Shown piece after piece: positions 11,888 through 23,839 of a DNA stretch of 64,000 nucleotides (positions are counted from its first letter, which is position 1; the number at the start of each line of letters is the position of its first letter). The DNA is from Thalassia testudinum (lineage: Eukaryota > Streptophyta > Magnoliopsida > Alismatales > Hydrocharitaceae), in assembly GCA_037157565.1 (NCBI GenBank), contig JAZHRO010000022.1:620001-684000 (forward strand), given 5' to 3'. The position numbers were made by a program, and so were the translations under genes. The notes under the pieces are model-generated. The model had not been told where the DNA came from, did not search any database, and was given only the letters and a program-made list of their open reading frames with translations.

Positions 11888-14800
11888 TCATTGGTGGCGA
11901 TGGAAGAAGGAGATGACAGGCTTGTAGACGACTCGTGTCACGTTCACGGCCATGATGTAATCAAGGCGTGCAAATTCCTCTATGAATTGGACGACCAGCT
12001 TGTCATGCATGTGTGATCCAAGGTGGCGGTGGAGGAGAAGACCAACATCAATGGGATCAGAGAGGGCATCGCAACCACCGTAGCTGAGGAAGAGGGGGAT
12101 GTCTGTGGGGATGTTGGTCAAGAGTTGTACCTTGGAGCTTGCGTGCTACCATAATGCACCAAATTCACCAACGGGTTCTCAAAATCATATTTTGCCATAA
12201 CTCCTCTCTTCACAGCTGCAAGTTCGTCATAATTTATACGTGTTATGGTAACCATGCAATTAATATAATCGAAACTAATGTTGGGCCTGCCTATCCTGAT
12301 TACATAGAGCTTCATGATATAAATTGACTCATCATTCTCCTACTAGAGATTAAATCAATAAGTGATTGCATTTTGTTCGAACGATAAAATAGATGAAAAA
12401 AAAAAAGAAACTTTCGCATATAATAAGAAGAGAAAGCTTACCTTGAGAGAGATGGATTAAGTTATTCGTCGACGTGGATTGTGGTTCGTATGCCAAGAAA
12501 TCTCCAACGGTAGAGGCATTAAGACAACAATTTTCACCTTCAAATTTAGTTAGTCATTAGAAAACAAGCTATTATTTACTAAAAAATATTAAATGATGAA
12601 GTATGTATTTCTTCCTTACCTGTAATTGCTGTCATAATATCATAGCAACCGATCACCTTTCTATTACATAATTCTTGCACAAAATTATCAATAATCGGCG
12701 TATTTATAACCACAAAAAAATAAGAATTTAAATACATTGGCAACATTTGTTGAATTAAAAAATAATGTAGGAAGCAATTATATCTTCGATCAACTACATA
12801 ATAGATACAAGTACAAAAATATCTCTATGGATTTGCAATTTGAGATACACTTAGATTATACATAAAAATCGTTTATTTCTCTAATTTAGGGGCATACAAA
12901 TGTACTTGAACAAATATAATAGTGCATATGCATTCTAATAGTAAAGTAGTGCATACCATAACTGGCATATTCAAGGACTAATTCAAATATAGATGCAAAT
13001 GTGAAAATGGAAAATTTACTAGGCATATGCGATATTACATAAAATATAATTAAAAGATAAGTAAAATCTTTTGTTAAGTTTTTCTCTTCACAAATATGCA
13101 ATAGCCATGCATCAAAAATTATATCTTCCATCAATATCCAATTTCGTATTGGTGTATGAATAATCTATTTAGTTCACCTAATAACTAGATATGCTAATAA
13201 TAAATATAAATATTTCTACAAAGAGAAAAATAGAAATTAGGTGATTGATCATTACATCACCAAATTTACCTAAATTAGAAAACATATTATATGTTAATAA
13301 AGTTTTTCCGTAAAACACGACACATGAATATCACTAGGGGCCACACGGATTAGATTAATCCACAAGCGAATCCATTTCGATTCAATTGGATTGGATTGGA
13401 CTTTTTATCATTATTAATTGGATTGAATTTAAAAATTTTTAATTAATTTTAATTAGATTGAATTTAGGCTTAGACCTTTACTAACCCACGATGCCTACAA
13501 TTTATAATATATTTAATCGGATCCATTGTGATCTGTCGTAAAAAAAATAGCATTTACATACACACATATATATTACATGTAACAAAAAGAAAAATAAATC
13601 TTTATTACTAAAGGGTATATAATGCAAAATTTCTTTATAGGTATATTTATTACTTTATTATTACCTTTTACATTATGTTCTTATTTTATTATAAGATAAG
13701 TGAAGTAAATAATTTTCCGTATCTTTAATATAGATCTTTCAATTTTGGAGATGTTATTGGCATTGTGCTAATAGTCTGATAAGAAAAAATATAAAGTTCA
13801 AATTTGAATTTTTCATTAGTTAATAGAAAATCATGTAAAAACCATAAAATCATGTGTAATTAAAAAAAAAAAAAATCATTTCAATCCAATACAATGATTA
13901 AACCTTGAAGTTGATTAGATTAGATTATTAAAATCTCAATCCAAAACAAATAGATTAGATTATGGATTTACCGATCCAATTTGATCCATATGCACCCTTA
14001 AATATCACTATGTAAGGTGGATATCATCAAACTGTTGATATAGTTCACGATAATCCTTTGAAACATAATACATCACCATGGAAGGCATTAGTATCATAAA
14101 TGTATGCATTTTGTCAATATGTTATATACTTCGTAAAAATATTATTAATAGTCCTTAAATAGTGATAAGAATGTTAGAATTGAGATAAGTGTATCTAAAT
14201 TAAATGCTACAGTAGCTTGTAAAACAAACTGATCATGAAAACTGAATTTCAATTTTTCACTCAAATATTTTGCATACTTACATTTTAATATTGAACTCTG
14301 CAATTCCCATCCTTCGTGCAAACTGTTTCCAAAAGAAGATAGACTTAGGATAGTTTGCTCAGATATCATGGTGTGGAATTTTAAAACATTCAATCCAACC
14401 AGCATGTGCTCCGTGTATGCATGAAGATCTTTTCTACTAATTATAAATGGAATTAATTTAAAAACAAAGTTTGTCCTTTTTATGTCAACTATTATGCTAT
14501 TGCTTAGGATTGTAAATGTGTGACAAGTAAATGGAATCAAATAAATTAATACTCTTGGGTTTTCTAGGTAAAAAGAACATGAATGAACTTCACTTAAAAA
14601 TTATGCATGCTAGTGGTAAAAGAGTTTCTCTTAATCATGTTAATTTCCTTTATATAAAAATCATATTCAAGACTTGCCATCTTTGTCAAGAAGTTATTTA
14701 ACATAATATGTTTCTATAACTCAACAATTACTTTCTCCTAAAGATAAACGTGAAAATTTTCCTCTTGTTTTTAACACCAAGGTAAATCCTAAATTTTCAT

Positions 14801-17577
14801 CTTCTATTAAGAGGTCAACTATCTACATACTAGGCTATTTGAGTGAATTCATGTTGTATACGCTTATACTGCCTATTTGGGGAAAAATGGAAAAACAAGC
14901 AGTATCATACACAACTACTTGGGATGGTTATTCACATTAAAAAGAGGAGTAAGAGATTAGGTACAAAGTTAGATGGGGAGCGAGAAGAAACAAATTGATC
15001 GTTCCAAAATCGAGTATATTCAACCACATTATAATTTTATTTTTTACTTTGATTTGACCATAAAAACTACCCAACATCCTCTTCGGAGGTATAACTATTG
15101 AAGGTCAAAGACAATATTTAGAGGGATACATACATCTAATTGGAAGTTAGTGAGGAATATAATTAAAGCATATCGTCTATTTGGAACAAAATCTCTACGT
15201 TCAAATTGTGCCATATTAACTTATAGTAATTAAATATCATGGCATGCTTAAAACGCTCAAATGAATTTCATCAACTATGCCTAATTTGCTTATGTTCTTA
15301 AAAATGTGCGTTTGGGCGAGGAGGTATAGAGGGAGGATTAACCTGTGCAAGATTTTGTTGGGCAGCGGTTTTGAGCAAAGAAGTAGTAATGTGATTTAAA
15401 TAAGCAACTGGACACAATAGTGCTAAAGATCTGAACTTATCCACCAGTTTTCGCTCTGACAAGGATGCCACAGCTATCATCGTTCCCTGCACAACCATTT
15501 GAATCATGACATCAATGCAACTTTCTTCCATATGTAAAACATATAAGCCAATCTGGAAGGTTTCGAAGTGACTAATTCTAATTATTTGATAATACATTAA
15601 TATCATCATTTGCTATATATAGTTATGTTATTCAAAATCTTCATCATATATATTAGTTACATGACTTGTACCCTACAACCAATTACATTGTAAATTAAAA
15701 TCCAGATAGGACCTCGTGGCAAGAGGAGGTAAGTTCTGGAAGTTTCGATTGTCTAACTATATTTATGGACGTAAAAGGTCTTTCTCCATCAAATGTTACC
15801 TCATTAGCAACAAAGGTCTGCCCTTAAAATGAGATGCTAAGATATAGATTTCTATTATTTGATTTGATTGAATAAAATATAGGATGATGATAAAGAATTT
15901 CCAAATTCTAATGACTACTTTTTCACCGGTGTTTGTACTCTTTTCCAACAACAGCCCTCTTTAATTTCAATTTTTCGATAGTAACTTCTATTATGGATTA
16001 CTACATCTTTTATCACTTAATTTCTCCATGCATAACATGTAAGAAAGCTAATAATTCCAAAGGTAACACCACAAAGTATTAAATGAAATAAGATTTATGA
16101 AAAATGTAACCACAAAGCATTATTAAATTTGGTTTTGTTTAACTAAATTTCCTAATAAAACTCTCTCGTCAAAAGCAAAAGCCTTTTTGAATTTAAAATT
16201 TAAAAGAAATTAAAGACAACATCCTTAAACTTTCTAAAAAAAGAAAAAGAGCAGAATTCACCCCTAGGGTTAGAGGTGCACTCGGGGTGAGCATATAGGT
16301 GAGATCCTGAGTGCCCCAAACATTTTCCAAAGGAAAATTGATTTTAACGTTTATAAATAAACTTCTTGAGGGGGGGGGGTTTGTTACCAAAGAATGACCA
16401 ACGTAGTGCAACTTTTGCCCAGTCTTGCTGTAAACAAAATTGATCACTGCTGGTAGATCATAAGCTGCTAATTCATCCCATGACCAATTCCAATAATCCT
16501 GTTAGACACAAATGTTACTCTTTCAATTGCAATTATCACTAGCTAGGATATAATTGGAGTTTAGGACATCTAAGCTATATCTATGTTAATTTGACAAAAA
16601 TACACGTAAACACGTAAACATTATACATTGTAAAGAACTTACCTCAAAAGATGGATGGAGTGAAGTATGGTTACGACTCCACTTTGTACCACGAGTGTTG
16701 GAAATCCATACATCAAAGCCATTGTTTGCGAGAACGAAGCCAAGGGCCTCATCTGGAGAATTGAGAAGCCATGATGTTCCATCCTATATACAGTTCCATA
16801 TTCAATAGGTTAAAGGATTGACCTACTAATTAGATATTGCAGATGTCTTTTTATCTTAATTTAAAATAGCATGCTTCCATTTTGGAAATTTAATAATATA
16901 AGATTTCAACTATCATTAAGGTTTCTTCGTATTAGTGATAGGGATAGGGGGGCCTCTATATATATGTGCAAAAAGATACCAGGGCTTACCTGTGGATGTA
17001 TATATACATACATATGTATGCATATACATCAATTATATAGGTACATAGCTGAAATAAAAGTGGCTTGTTATATATATAATGTCATATGTGCAAAGATGTC
17101 CATTAATTCTATTTTTGGTACTCCTTTCATTTAGTTTGATCAAATGTCCTATACAAGAAAAAGAACTTGCCATTGTCAATCCATGCTGCAACACCACTGG
17201 CCTCCCACCTCCCAATACTTTGTTTGCACCATTAAAATCCTCTGGGATCGATATCCTTTGTAGGCTCAAAATATACCCATCCTCCGTTGTCACCTATAAA
17301 TTAATGTAAATTAATGTGTATATGCGCACACATGTAAATTTAAAGTAAGAACTTTAAGATATTTTTTGGGTTTACATACATGGTACTCTTCACAATGGTA
17401 CCCATGGGGAATCACAACTTCATGGCACATCCCAGTGGTAGAGATGGATGAAGGAGGAATACTTGGTTGCGTTGCATTGATAGAGGTGGATAAAGCAAAC
17501 ATGATGGAGAACATGATGGTGCAGGAAGTGGAATATATTGAGGATAACATCTTTATAAGCGACTGAAGTTGCACCAC
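11888..17577 (-). pseudogene. Acid/triacylglycerol lipase-like gene (alpha/beta-hydrolase), 8 exons, probably inactivated
   Basis: Exons were read on the minus strand from splice sites and family motifs. Exon 1, 17577-17380: hydrophobic signal-like N-terminus, then YHCEEYH. Exon 2, 17293-17171: VTTEDGYILSLQRI and VVLQHGL. Exon 3, 16783-16643: DGTSWLLNSPDEALGF, NTRGTKWSRNH. Exon 4, 16498-16388: ending GHSL. Exon 5, 15486-15343: starts GTMIAVAS, so the nucleophile elbow GHSLG spans the junction. Exon 6 ends at 12620 (FVQELCNRK...CYDIMTAITG). Exon 7, 12537-12442: ENCCLNAS. Exon 8, 12215-11888: KYDFENPLVNLVHYG, then FLSYGGCDALSD and a late FARLDYIM segment. Exons 1-5 join in phase 0, and the intron after exon 2 has a GC donor (GCAAGT). 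This is the plant acid-lipase family, which hydrolyses acyl esters and is usually secreted or vacuolar. Two defects argue for a pseudogene: exon 8 shifts frame near 12127, creating an immediate TGA, and exon 6 has no clear acceptor. A sequencing error could explain the frameshift alone. Confidence 0.8.
13335..14000. mobile_element. hAT-like non-autonomous DNA transposon (MITE-like)
   Basis: The 666-bp element is flanked by a perfect 8-bp TSD, AATATCAC, at 13327-13334 and 14001-14008. Its ends are imperfect inverted repeats: TAGGGGCCACACGGATTAG on the left and, read inward on the other strand, TAAGGGTGCATATGGATCA on the right. An 8-bp duplication with TAGGG-type ends is typical of the hAT superfamily. 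The interior is AT-rich, with repeated GGATTGGATT and AATCTAATC motifs and no coding region, so it needs a transposase from elsewhere. It lies in the intron between exons 5 and 6 of the lipase gene. Orientation is undefined. Confidence 0.82.
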
Positions 17578-18660
17578 TTGAAGATATAATCTTTAGAATG
17601 TCCTAAACAAACAGAAAACAATAATTTAGATTGCTAATTATAGATGTAGAGTATTTGCTCCAAACATACAACTATTTACAATTAAATATATATAAATAAG
17701 CTTCAAAGGAAAATCACCATTCAATAAGGTAGAAAAATATCAAATGGTACGATAGAATCAAACATTTATTCTTGCTCAATTACTTGCATTGCATCAAAGT
17801 TGATTTTCATAGTAGTAAATCAAAACTTTGTTTAGCTAACCACATATAATCGTTTTGTTAAATATCTGTCTACTTCTCAGCATCCCATATGGTTTCCGTC
17901 TAGTTAATAAAGGATCAAAAATTGAAAATGAAATTTCTAAAATAGTCAAATTTCCTTTTTCGCTAATCTCAAGTAAACACACGTTAAGATTATATGTGAG
18001 TAATATGTGCATGTGTATCTATACATGTAAGAATGCTACTAGGAGAAATAAATTTCCATGGGAAGGTAAGAAATACAAAGTGAAAGGGTATCCTTTAGAT
18101 AGGGTATGTGCAAAAATTCATCCAAATCTAACGTATGTGACATAATAAAATCCCCTCCTCTCTCCGCTTTTGTATATTTGCTATCATATTAACATTTTTT
18201 TAGTAAATAATAAAAGTGAAATGCAAATGTTAGACTGAATAAAAACTCAAAATAGATTTTCTTAAATTAAGTCCCAAAGTAGTCTTAAAATTTATTAGTA
18301 AAATATAACATTACATTTATAAGAAGGAAATTAATTACTTGTCATATATTGTTATTGGGTGGAAAACTAAATGCAACATAAGAAATGCTACATTCTTATC
18401 AAAAAAGCATAAGAAATGCTACATGGCCGAGCAAAATTGGAAGAAATCTCACGGTATTTATATGTTGTATTAAATATTATATCCTCTTACATTTATATAC
18501 AACATAATTATATTTATCTACGAATTACATAATAAAAATTTCGAAAATTCTAAATAATGCTAAATAGTGTATTCATGTGTAATGTATTACTATAAAAGAG
18601 TAAACAAATTATTTCTAATGCACCAACATTGAAGATGTGTAGAATGTAGAAGCTTTAAAA
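17578..18660. other. Upstream region of the lipase gene, AT-rich
   Basis: About 1.1 kb of AT-rich DNA between the first lipase exon and the LINE nest. It should hold the lipase promoter, but no element can be named with confidence. A short direct repeat, ATAAGAAATGCTACAT, occurs twice at about 18379-18394 and 18409-18424. Confidence 0.4.
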
Positions 18661-20782
18661 AAAAAAATAGGAGGAATTTTATTCATCCCCCACTCCCAGG
18701 AGGTAAGAAAGAAGAGGGGCAGGGGAACTATACCAAAACCTACCCCTTACAAAAAATGGATGACCACAACTCATGACCTAGTACATAAAGCAAAAGAGCA
18801 GCAAAGGGGCTACAGATGAACAACATAAGGCATCTGAATGCAATCCAACTTGATAATACCCACTATATTGAGAGGGAGCTGATCTAAGCAGTAGAAACAA
18901 CGCCAGTTGCCATCTCCAAGTCTTGCAATCCTGGAAGCAGCCTCATTGATAAGTGGATGGATGAAGGAGAAGGAGTGGATCCTAGAGGAGCACTCGCAAA
19001 GAGAAGCGAAGAACTTTTTGATCTGCCACGCAACCTGAAGCTTACCAAACCACCAATGGTAAAGTAAAACTGAATCCATTTCCACCTGAAAAGAATCATC
19101 AGAAAAGTAGGAGATAGCATGGATGATGGCTCTAATGAAAAAAGCCTCAAAGAAGACACCAGCAAGACTAGCAGCAGAAGCCATAATGAAATCCCTAAAA
19201 GAATTCCTAATAATCTAGCCAAAATAGCAATGATCCCCCACTAAAGAAGCAGCAGAGTTGACTTTAAAGCCCTGAGCAGGACGAACCCAGCTAAGGGAGA
19301 GACAAGAGGGGCGGGATTACTTAAGCCAATTTTCCATCTGAAGATTCCTCCAATACTTTTCAAGTAAAAGATCGAGCTTGGCAAGATTGAAACCATCATG
19401 TTTCAAAGAATTGTGGATCCACCAAACATTATACCAAATGAAGTGAATCAAACCCTAAACAAACTTGAGCCAACGAGAGGGGGAAGGATTCAAGATGATG
19501 TCGAAAAAGAGGGAAGGATCCTTGAAACCTAGGTAATTCTGATTAAAGGTCCAAGTGGAAATATCACGAACCAAGTGACTATCCGAGAAAAGATGAGGGA
19601 GAGTTTCAAGTGCAAGATAAGTAGGACAACAGAGACATTTAGAAGTGATAGGAATCCCTAACTTCTTAATATTATCATCGATGGGGAGGCTGCCTTTAAG
19701 AAGCTTCCAAATAAAAAGGGAAATTCTAAGAGGCAGGTTGAGATTCCAAAGGGGAATAACATAAGAGTCCTTCAGGAAGGATCAGAACATCAGCTGATAA
19801 GCTGAAGAGACAGAAAAGTTTTCAGAAAAGGTCAGAGCCCAGATTGGCAAGTCCTTAAGAGGGTCTAATTGGAGGCTTGAAATCTCGGTAAGCAGATTAT
19901 GAGGAATGGTAGAGCGAAAAGGAGCACTAAAGAGCAGAGGGAGCACTCTACAAATGGAGATTCGGGAGGGAGTAGAGCCTTCAGGAAAGAGAGAGTAGAG
20001 AGGAGAGTCACCAATCCATAAATCATACCAGAAGTCAATGGAGCCTTCATGGACCTCCCAGTGAATGAAAGGCTTCAACTCCCTGTGAGCTTGAAGAAGC
20101 ATACGAGATCGAAGAGGGAGAGAGGATTTGAAGTTGGAATTGCCAAGCAAAAGATCCCTCATAAAAGAATGGTGGAGAGAGTCACCAAAAAAGATATTCC
20201 AAGCTCCCTTCAATCTCAAGGCTTAATGAAAAGGTTTAAGTCAAAGATACCAAGGCTACCAAAGTCAAAAGGACGCGCGATAGAACTCCAAGAAATTCAG
20301 TGATGGTGAGAGCTATGATTAGAGGAACCCCAGAAAAAGTCAGCAAAAAGAGCATGGAGTTTCCGAATAACAAACTTAGCAACCTCAATGGTAGAAAGCG
20401 TATGAATAGTAGTAGAGGTCAAGATATGTTTGATAAGAAGTCTAGCAACAGAAGAAAGGAGGTAGGCCTTCCAACCAGCAAGTTTGTATTTGGTCTTGTC
20501 CACAATGGGATCGAAATAAGAAATCTTGGTCCTACCAGAGAAAATAAAACAGTCGAGATAGGTAAAAGGGAAGGAGCCCAATTTAAAGCCCAAAATAGAG
20601 AGAATGTGGTCTCTACAAGAAGGAGGAAAATGCCAACCCATAAAGCAGAAGATTTTGGGGAGACTAACATATTGACCCATAGAAGACTCAAAATCTCTAA
20701 TGAAGGAAGCCAAATTGCAGATGGAGGAAATATTACCATTTGTAAAGATAATAATATCATCCGCATAAACGAGGGGGAGGGG
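18661..20782 (-). mobile_element. LINE (L1 type) 3' part: RT motif C, zinc-knuckle region, RNase H-like C-terminus, 3' UTR
   Basis: This is the 3' third of a minus-strand LINE. It begins next to the chromovirus insertion with the reverse-transcriptase motif YADDIIIF (about 20740-20768). RT thumb sequence follows, with frames broken at several points. An open stretch at 20219-19782 contains WNIFFGD, FWYDLWIGDSPL and similar blocks typical of the region after RT in plant LINEs. The end (about 19300-18810) resembles the RNase H domain of plant L1 elements (IIRNSFRDF, VEMDSVLL), but the first catalytic Asp block is not recognisable. The 3' UTR ends near 18661 with ATGAATAAAATTCCTCC followed, on the minus strand, by a T run instead of a poly(A) tail. 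The missing RT and endonuclease parts are at 43637-44999 and 47706-48600. Confidence 0.85.
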
Positions 20783-21155
20783 TGCTATGACCCCGGCATC
20801 AAACGTTGTTTAAGACGTCTGGGAGTTGTACCAGCCAGCAGTTACTCGTCCGACGTAGAGTGTGGCTGCTTCGTCCGCACCTAGGGCTGAGGGACGTATC
20901 AATGCCCTGACACACAGGGATGCCAGAGCTTCGGGATCAGTGGTGGCAGGTATGGTTTCAGTTTCCTACATACTAGTTTTCATGCTTTTCGATTCCGGCG
21001 CTACGCACTCGTTTGTTGCTACCAGTTTCGCGGTCAGTTTGAGGCAGGACTGTCTGCTATTAGAGGATCCGTTCATGATCAGAGGTCCAAGTGGTCAGCT
21101 GTTTATAACTGAGGAGGTATACATGGGTTGCGAGGTCAGTGTTGGGGGACACAGC
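20783..21155 (+). pseudogene. Chromovirus 5' LTR remnant joined to a protease fragment
   Basis: The LTR start TGCTATGACCCCGGCATC runs to about 20828 (GGGAGTTG), then jumps directly into gag-pro coding sequence. The open frame from 20862 contains the aspartic-protease motif FDSGATHSFV at about 20987-21020. It stops at 21155, where the Athila-like element begins, and the protease resumes in the same frame at 34733 (LPTDLI, then VILGMDWLS). The missing LTR, primer-binding site and gag form one deletion. Confidence 0.85.
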
Positions 21156-23839
21156 TGGTGGGCTGCCTTCCTCTATAGTTTTATTATTTCGTCGTAGTAT
21201 AGTATAGAGGGAGGTGATTACCAGTTTAATACAATTTGTTACTCGGAAATAACGAGTTCCCGAGGTCGAACTCAGGGAGCAAGTTGTATTCTAGGGGTAC
21301 AAGTTTCTTTTACAAAGATAAAGAAAGAGAGAGAGAGAGAATTTGTTGGCTTTTCTTCTTTTCTCTTTGCTTCTCCTCTTCTTCCTTCTCAGATCTTCTG
21401 CTCTCTTCTTTTTTGTTCTTCTTCTTTTTCTTCTTTTCCTTTCTTCAGATCTTCTTCTCGTGCTCTTTTTCTTCTTTCAGTTCTTGTCTTGGCCTCTCTG
21501 CGTTCTCCTCTGCCTCGCCTTCCTTCTCCTTCCTTGCCTTCAGGACGTCGTCTGATTTTCCAATCAGACGACTTAAACCGCCGCTGCTACAGTGCCGCTC
21601 GGTGATCCTCCTTCCTTCAGCCTTCGTCTTCTTCCACGGTTCTATTTCACCTGTGCCTGCACACTTACACAGCTTGATCAGAGAGGGGCAAAACCCATCT
21701 CTACCCTCCCCGCGCGTCTCTCTCTCTCACAGAATCCGCTCATAGGATAGCTCTCCCAGAGCTGCCGGGTAGCCGGGTACGGGTCGCGCCCGGGTCCAGG
21801 CCCACCGGCGTGCGTGGTGGGCGAGGAGTGCAGGTCAGTCTAAGTCGGGTCGGGCCAGGTCCGCGAGGCGTGAGCGCGGACGAGACCGGGTCGAGCGAGC
21901 GAGTGAGTGAGAGGGACCTCACCCCGTGCTCAGGAGGCAACGAGCATAAGGCGCTTTTTGCCTTTATGCAGGCGCTCTCCTCTGAAAGGTTACGAGGTGG
22001 GACTAAATGTCCCACCCCAATTTGGGTGCCTGCGCGGAGGAAGCAGCGGCAGTCGAGGCGAAGAGCGGGGGCTTCGCGCGAGAGCTTCGACTCAACTGCA
22101 GCCTAACGCTTTGCCGAAGTGCCCCCGCACAGCCTGGGAGGGTGACCTGGGCGCTTCGCACCTGGGGCAGCAGGTGAAGAAGCTGCTTCGCTTCAACAAT
22201 GGCGGCGACGAGCGCAGGTACCTGCCCACAGAAAAACGGACTCTCGGCCCAATCAGAAACGCGGAGGACCTTCGTCGTGGCACGGCGAAGGTGGTCGGGG
22301 GGTGTGCAGGCGGCGGGGCGGAGCCTAAGGGCTGCCCTAGGTCGGACTGTGGGTCGGAAGATGGGTTTGTTCGGTGGAGTTGCAGAGGGTGATGTGGGGG
22401 AAGTGGAAGGGCGGAGGTTGATCAGGGTGAGGAGGCGGAGGTTCTGCGGTGGTCGGCGAGCCGTGTGGGTTGCTAGAGTGATGGGAGCGGCTCGCCGGAG
22501 GATGGCCGGAGGCGGAGAAGGTGAGGGTGAGTGGTCGGAATCGAGGGCGACAGTAGATGTTTAAAGTGAGGAAAAGGAAGAGGGGAGGAAGAGGAGGAGT
22601 TCTACCTACTTAGCAGGAGGAGGAGGGGCCGGAGCGGGCGACAGTCGTATCGACTGTCGCCGGAGAAGAAGATGCCCGGGGGAAGGGGCGGCGGCGAGCA
22701 GAGGGCCGGAGAGGCGCCAGCTGGGTGCGGCGTGGCGCAGGAAGAGCAGGGGAAGAAGTCTCTGCTGCTGGTATTGCGGCAGAGCGAAGAGGAGGAGGAG
22801 GAAGAACCGCCGGAGCTGGTGGGCGTCTGCCGGAGTGAGAAGAGAGGAAAGTTGGGGGTTTTCTCCGTCAGATCCGAGCTGGGAAGAACGGTGGAGCGAC
22901 GGGGGTATTTATAGGGACCGAATCAGGGAGGAAGGCGGAGGGAGACGACGTGTCTCCCTCGCCGGAGGACGCCGGAGATGGAAACCCATACTGTTCGTGC
23001 GTTCGCACAGCTGGTATGGTGGGTTACAGCGACCAGGGGGGTGTCCCTGCGACGGCTGACGACGCAGGGCACCCCCGGTTTACTTGCCAGACTCTCCCCC
23101 TCACCCTGCGTGGCGCCATGCTCCGCGCAAGGTCGCCGGAGCATGGTGCTGGCAGGTTTTGCAGGGGGGACCTGAACGCAAAGAACGAAGGAGAGTTAGG
23201 GGCCAAAATGCGAGGGTTCAAAAGTTGAGGGCCAAAAAGTAAATATATGAGGACCAAAGTGTAAAGTTGGTCAAGAAGGTTTCTTCTTAGGCTCAAGTTT
23301 TTATACATGACTAATTAGGACCTAAGGAATCTGATGGTGAATTTTATTTCTAGATTAAACCTTGTTTGACTGGTCAATTTACGTAAAAACCCAAATTAAG
23401 TTATTAATTGGGTATGGTTCTCAATGTAGGTCAAGATGGGTTCCTAAGGTCAAATTGAAGGTTCTAAACCCTAGAGATTATTTTTCTATGAATTTTAGAG
23501 GGTTTATTCCATTTTTGCTTTGCCTTGAACCTCGTGAATTGAAGTGGGTTTGTTTTAGGGTTACAGATTATCATTTAGTTCCTTGGAATTGCTGTAGCCC
23601 TTGCTAGATCATCTCATCCCACTTTTATTCTTATTAAGTTGCTTTGACCTATGTTTGGACCCTGAATTACCCTGTATGCAGATTATACTGGTAAAATTGC
23701 ATTTTTACCCCTTATGACTTGTTTTCTCCTTAAACTCAGAATTCTCTGAGTTAAGCCTTTCCTTGAGTTATGTAGGAGCTTTTATCCTTTGTATTGGGTC
23801 AAAATGAGCTAGTTATGGCTCATGATGAGGTTCTCATCA
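21156..23839 (-). repeat. 3' LTR of the Athila-like element
   Basis: 2684 bp, TG...CA ended when read on the minus strand. It contains a TATAAATA at 22913-22906, about 926 bp from the LTR start, so U3 is long. Inverted repeats lie at 23113-23149, 22984-23019, 22637-22661, 22268-22292 and 21547-21572. A CT-rich tract (GAA-rich in the transcript) occupies about 21340-21540. Long open frames inside it are low-complexity and are not genes. Confidence 0.95.

Noticed and set aside
12886..13134. 82-codon open frame next to the hAT-like element
   Set aside because: No similarity recognised and it lies in intronic AT-rich DNA.
14145..14540. 131-codon minus-strand open frame in the lipase intron
   Set aside because: No lipase or other domain recognised; flanking exon motifs are elsewhere.
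21236..21745. 169-codon open frame rich in Ser, Phe and Leu
   Set aside because: It is the CT-rich tract of the Athila-type LTR read on the non-transcribed strand; repeated almost identically in the other LTR with frame changes, so not a gene.
22199..22564. Arg/Gly-rich open frames in the GC-rich LTR part
   Set aside because: Present in both LTRs in several frames at once; an effect of GC-rich sequence without stops.
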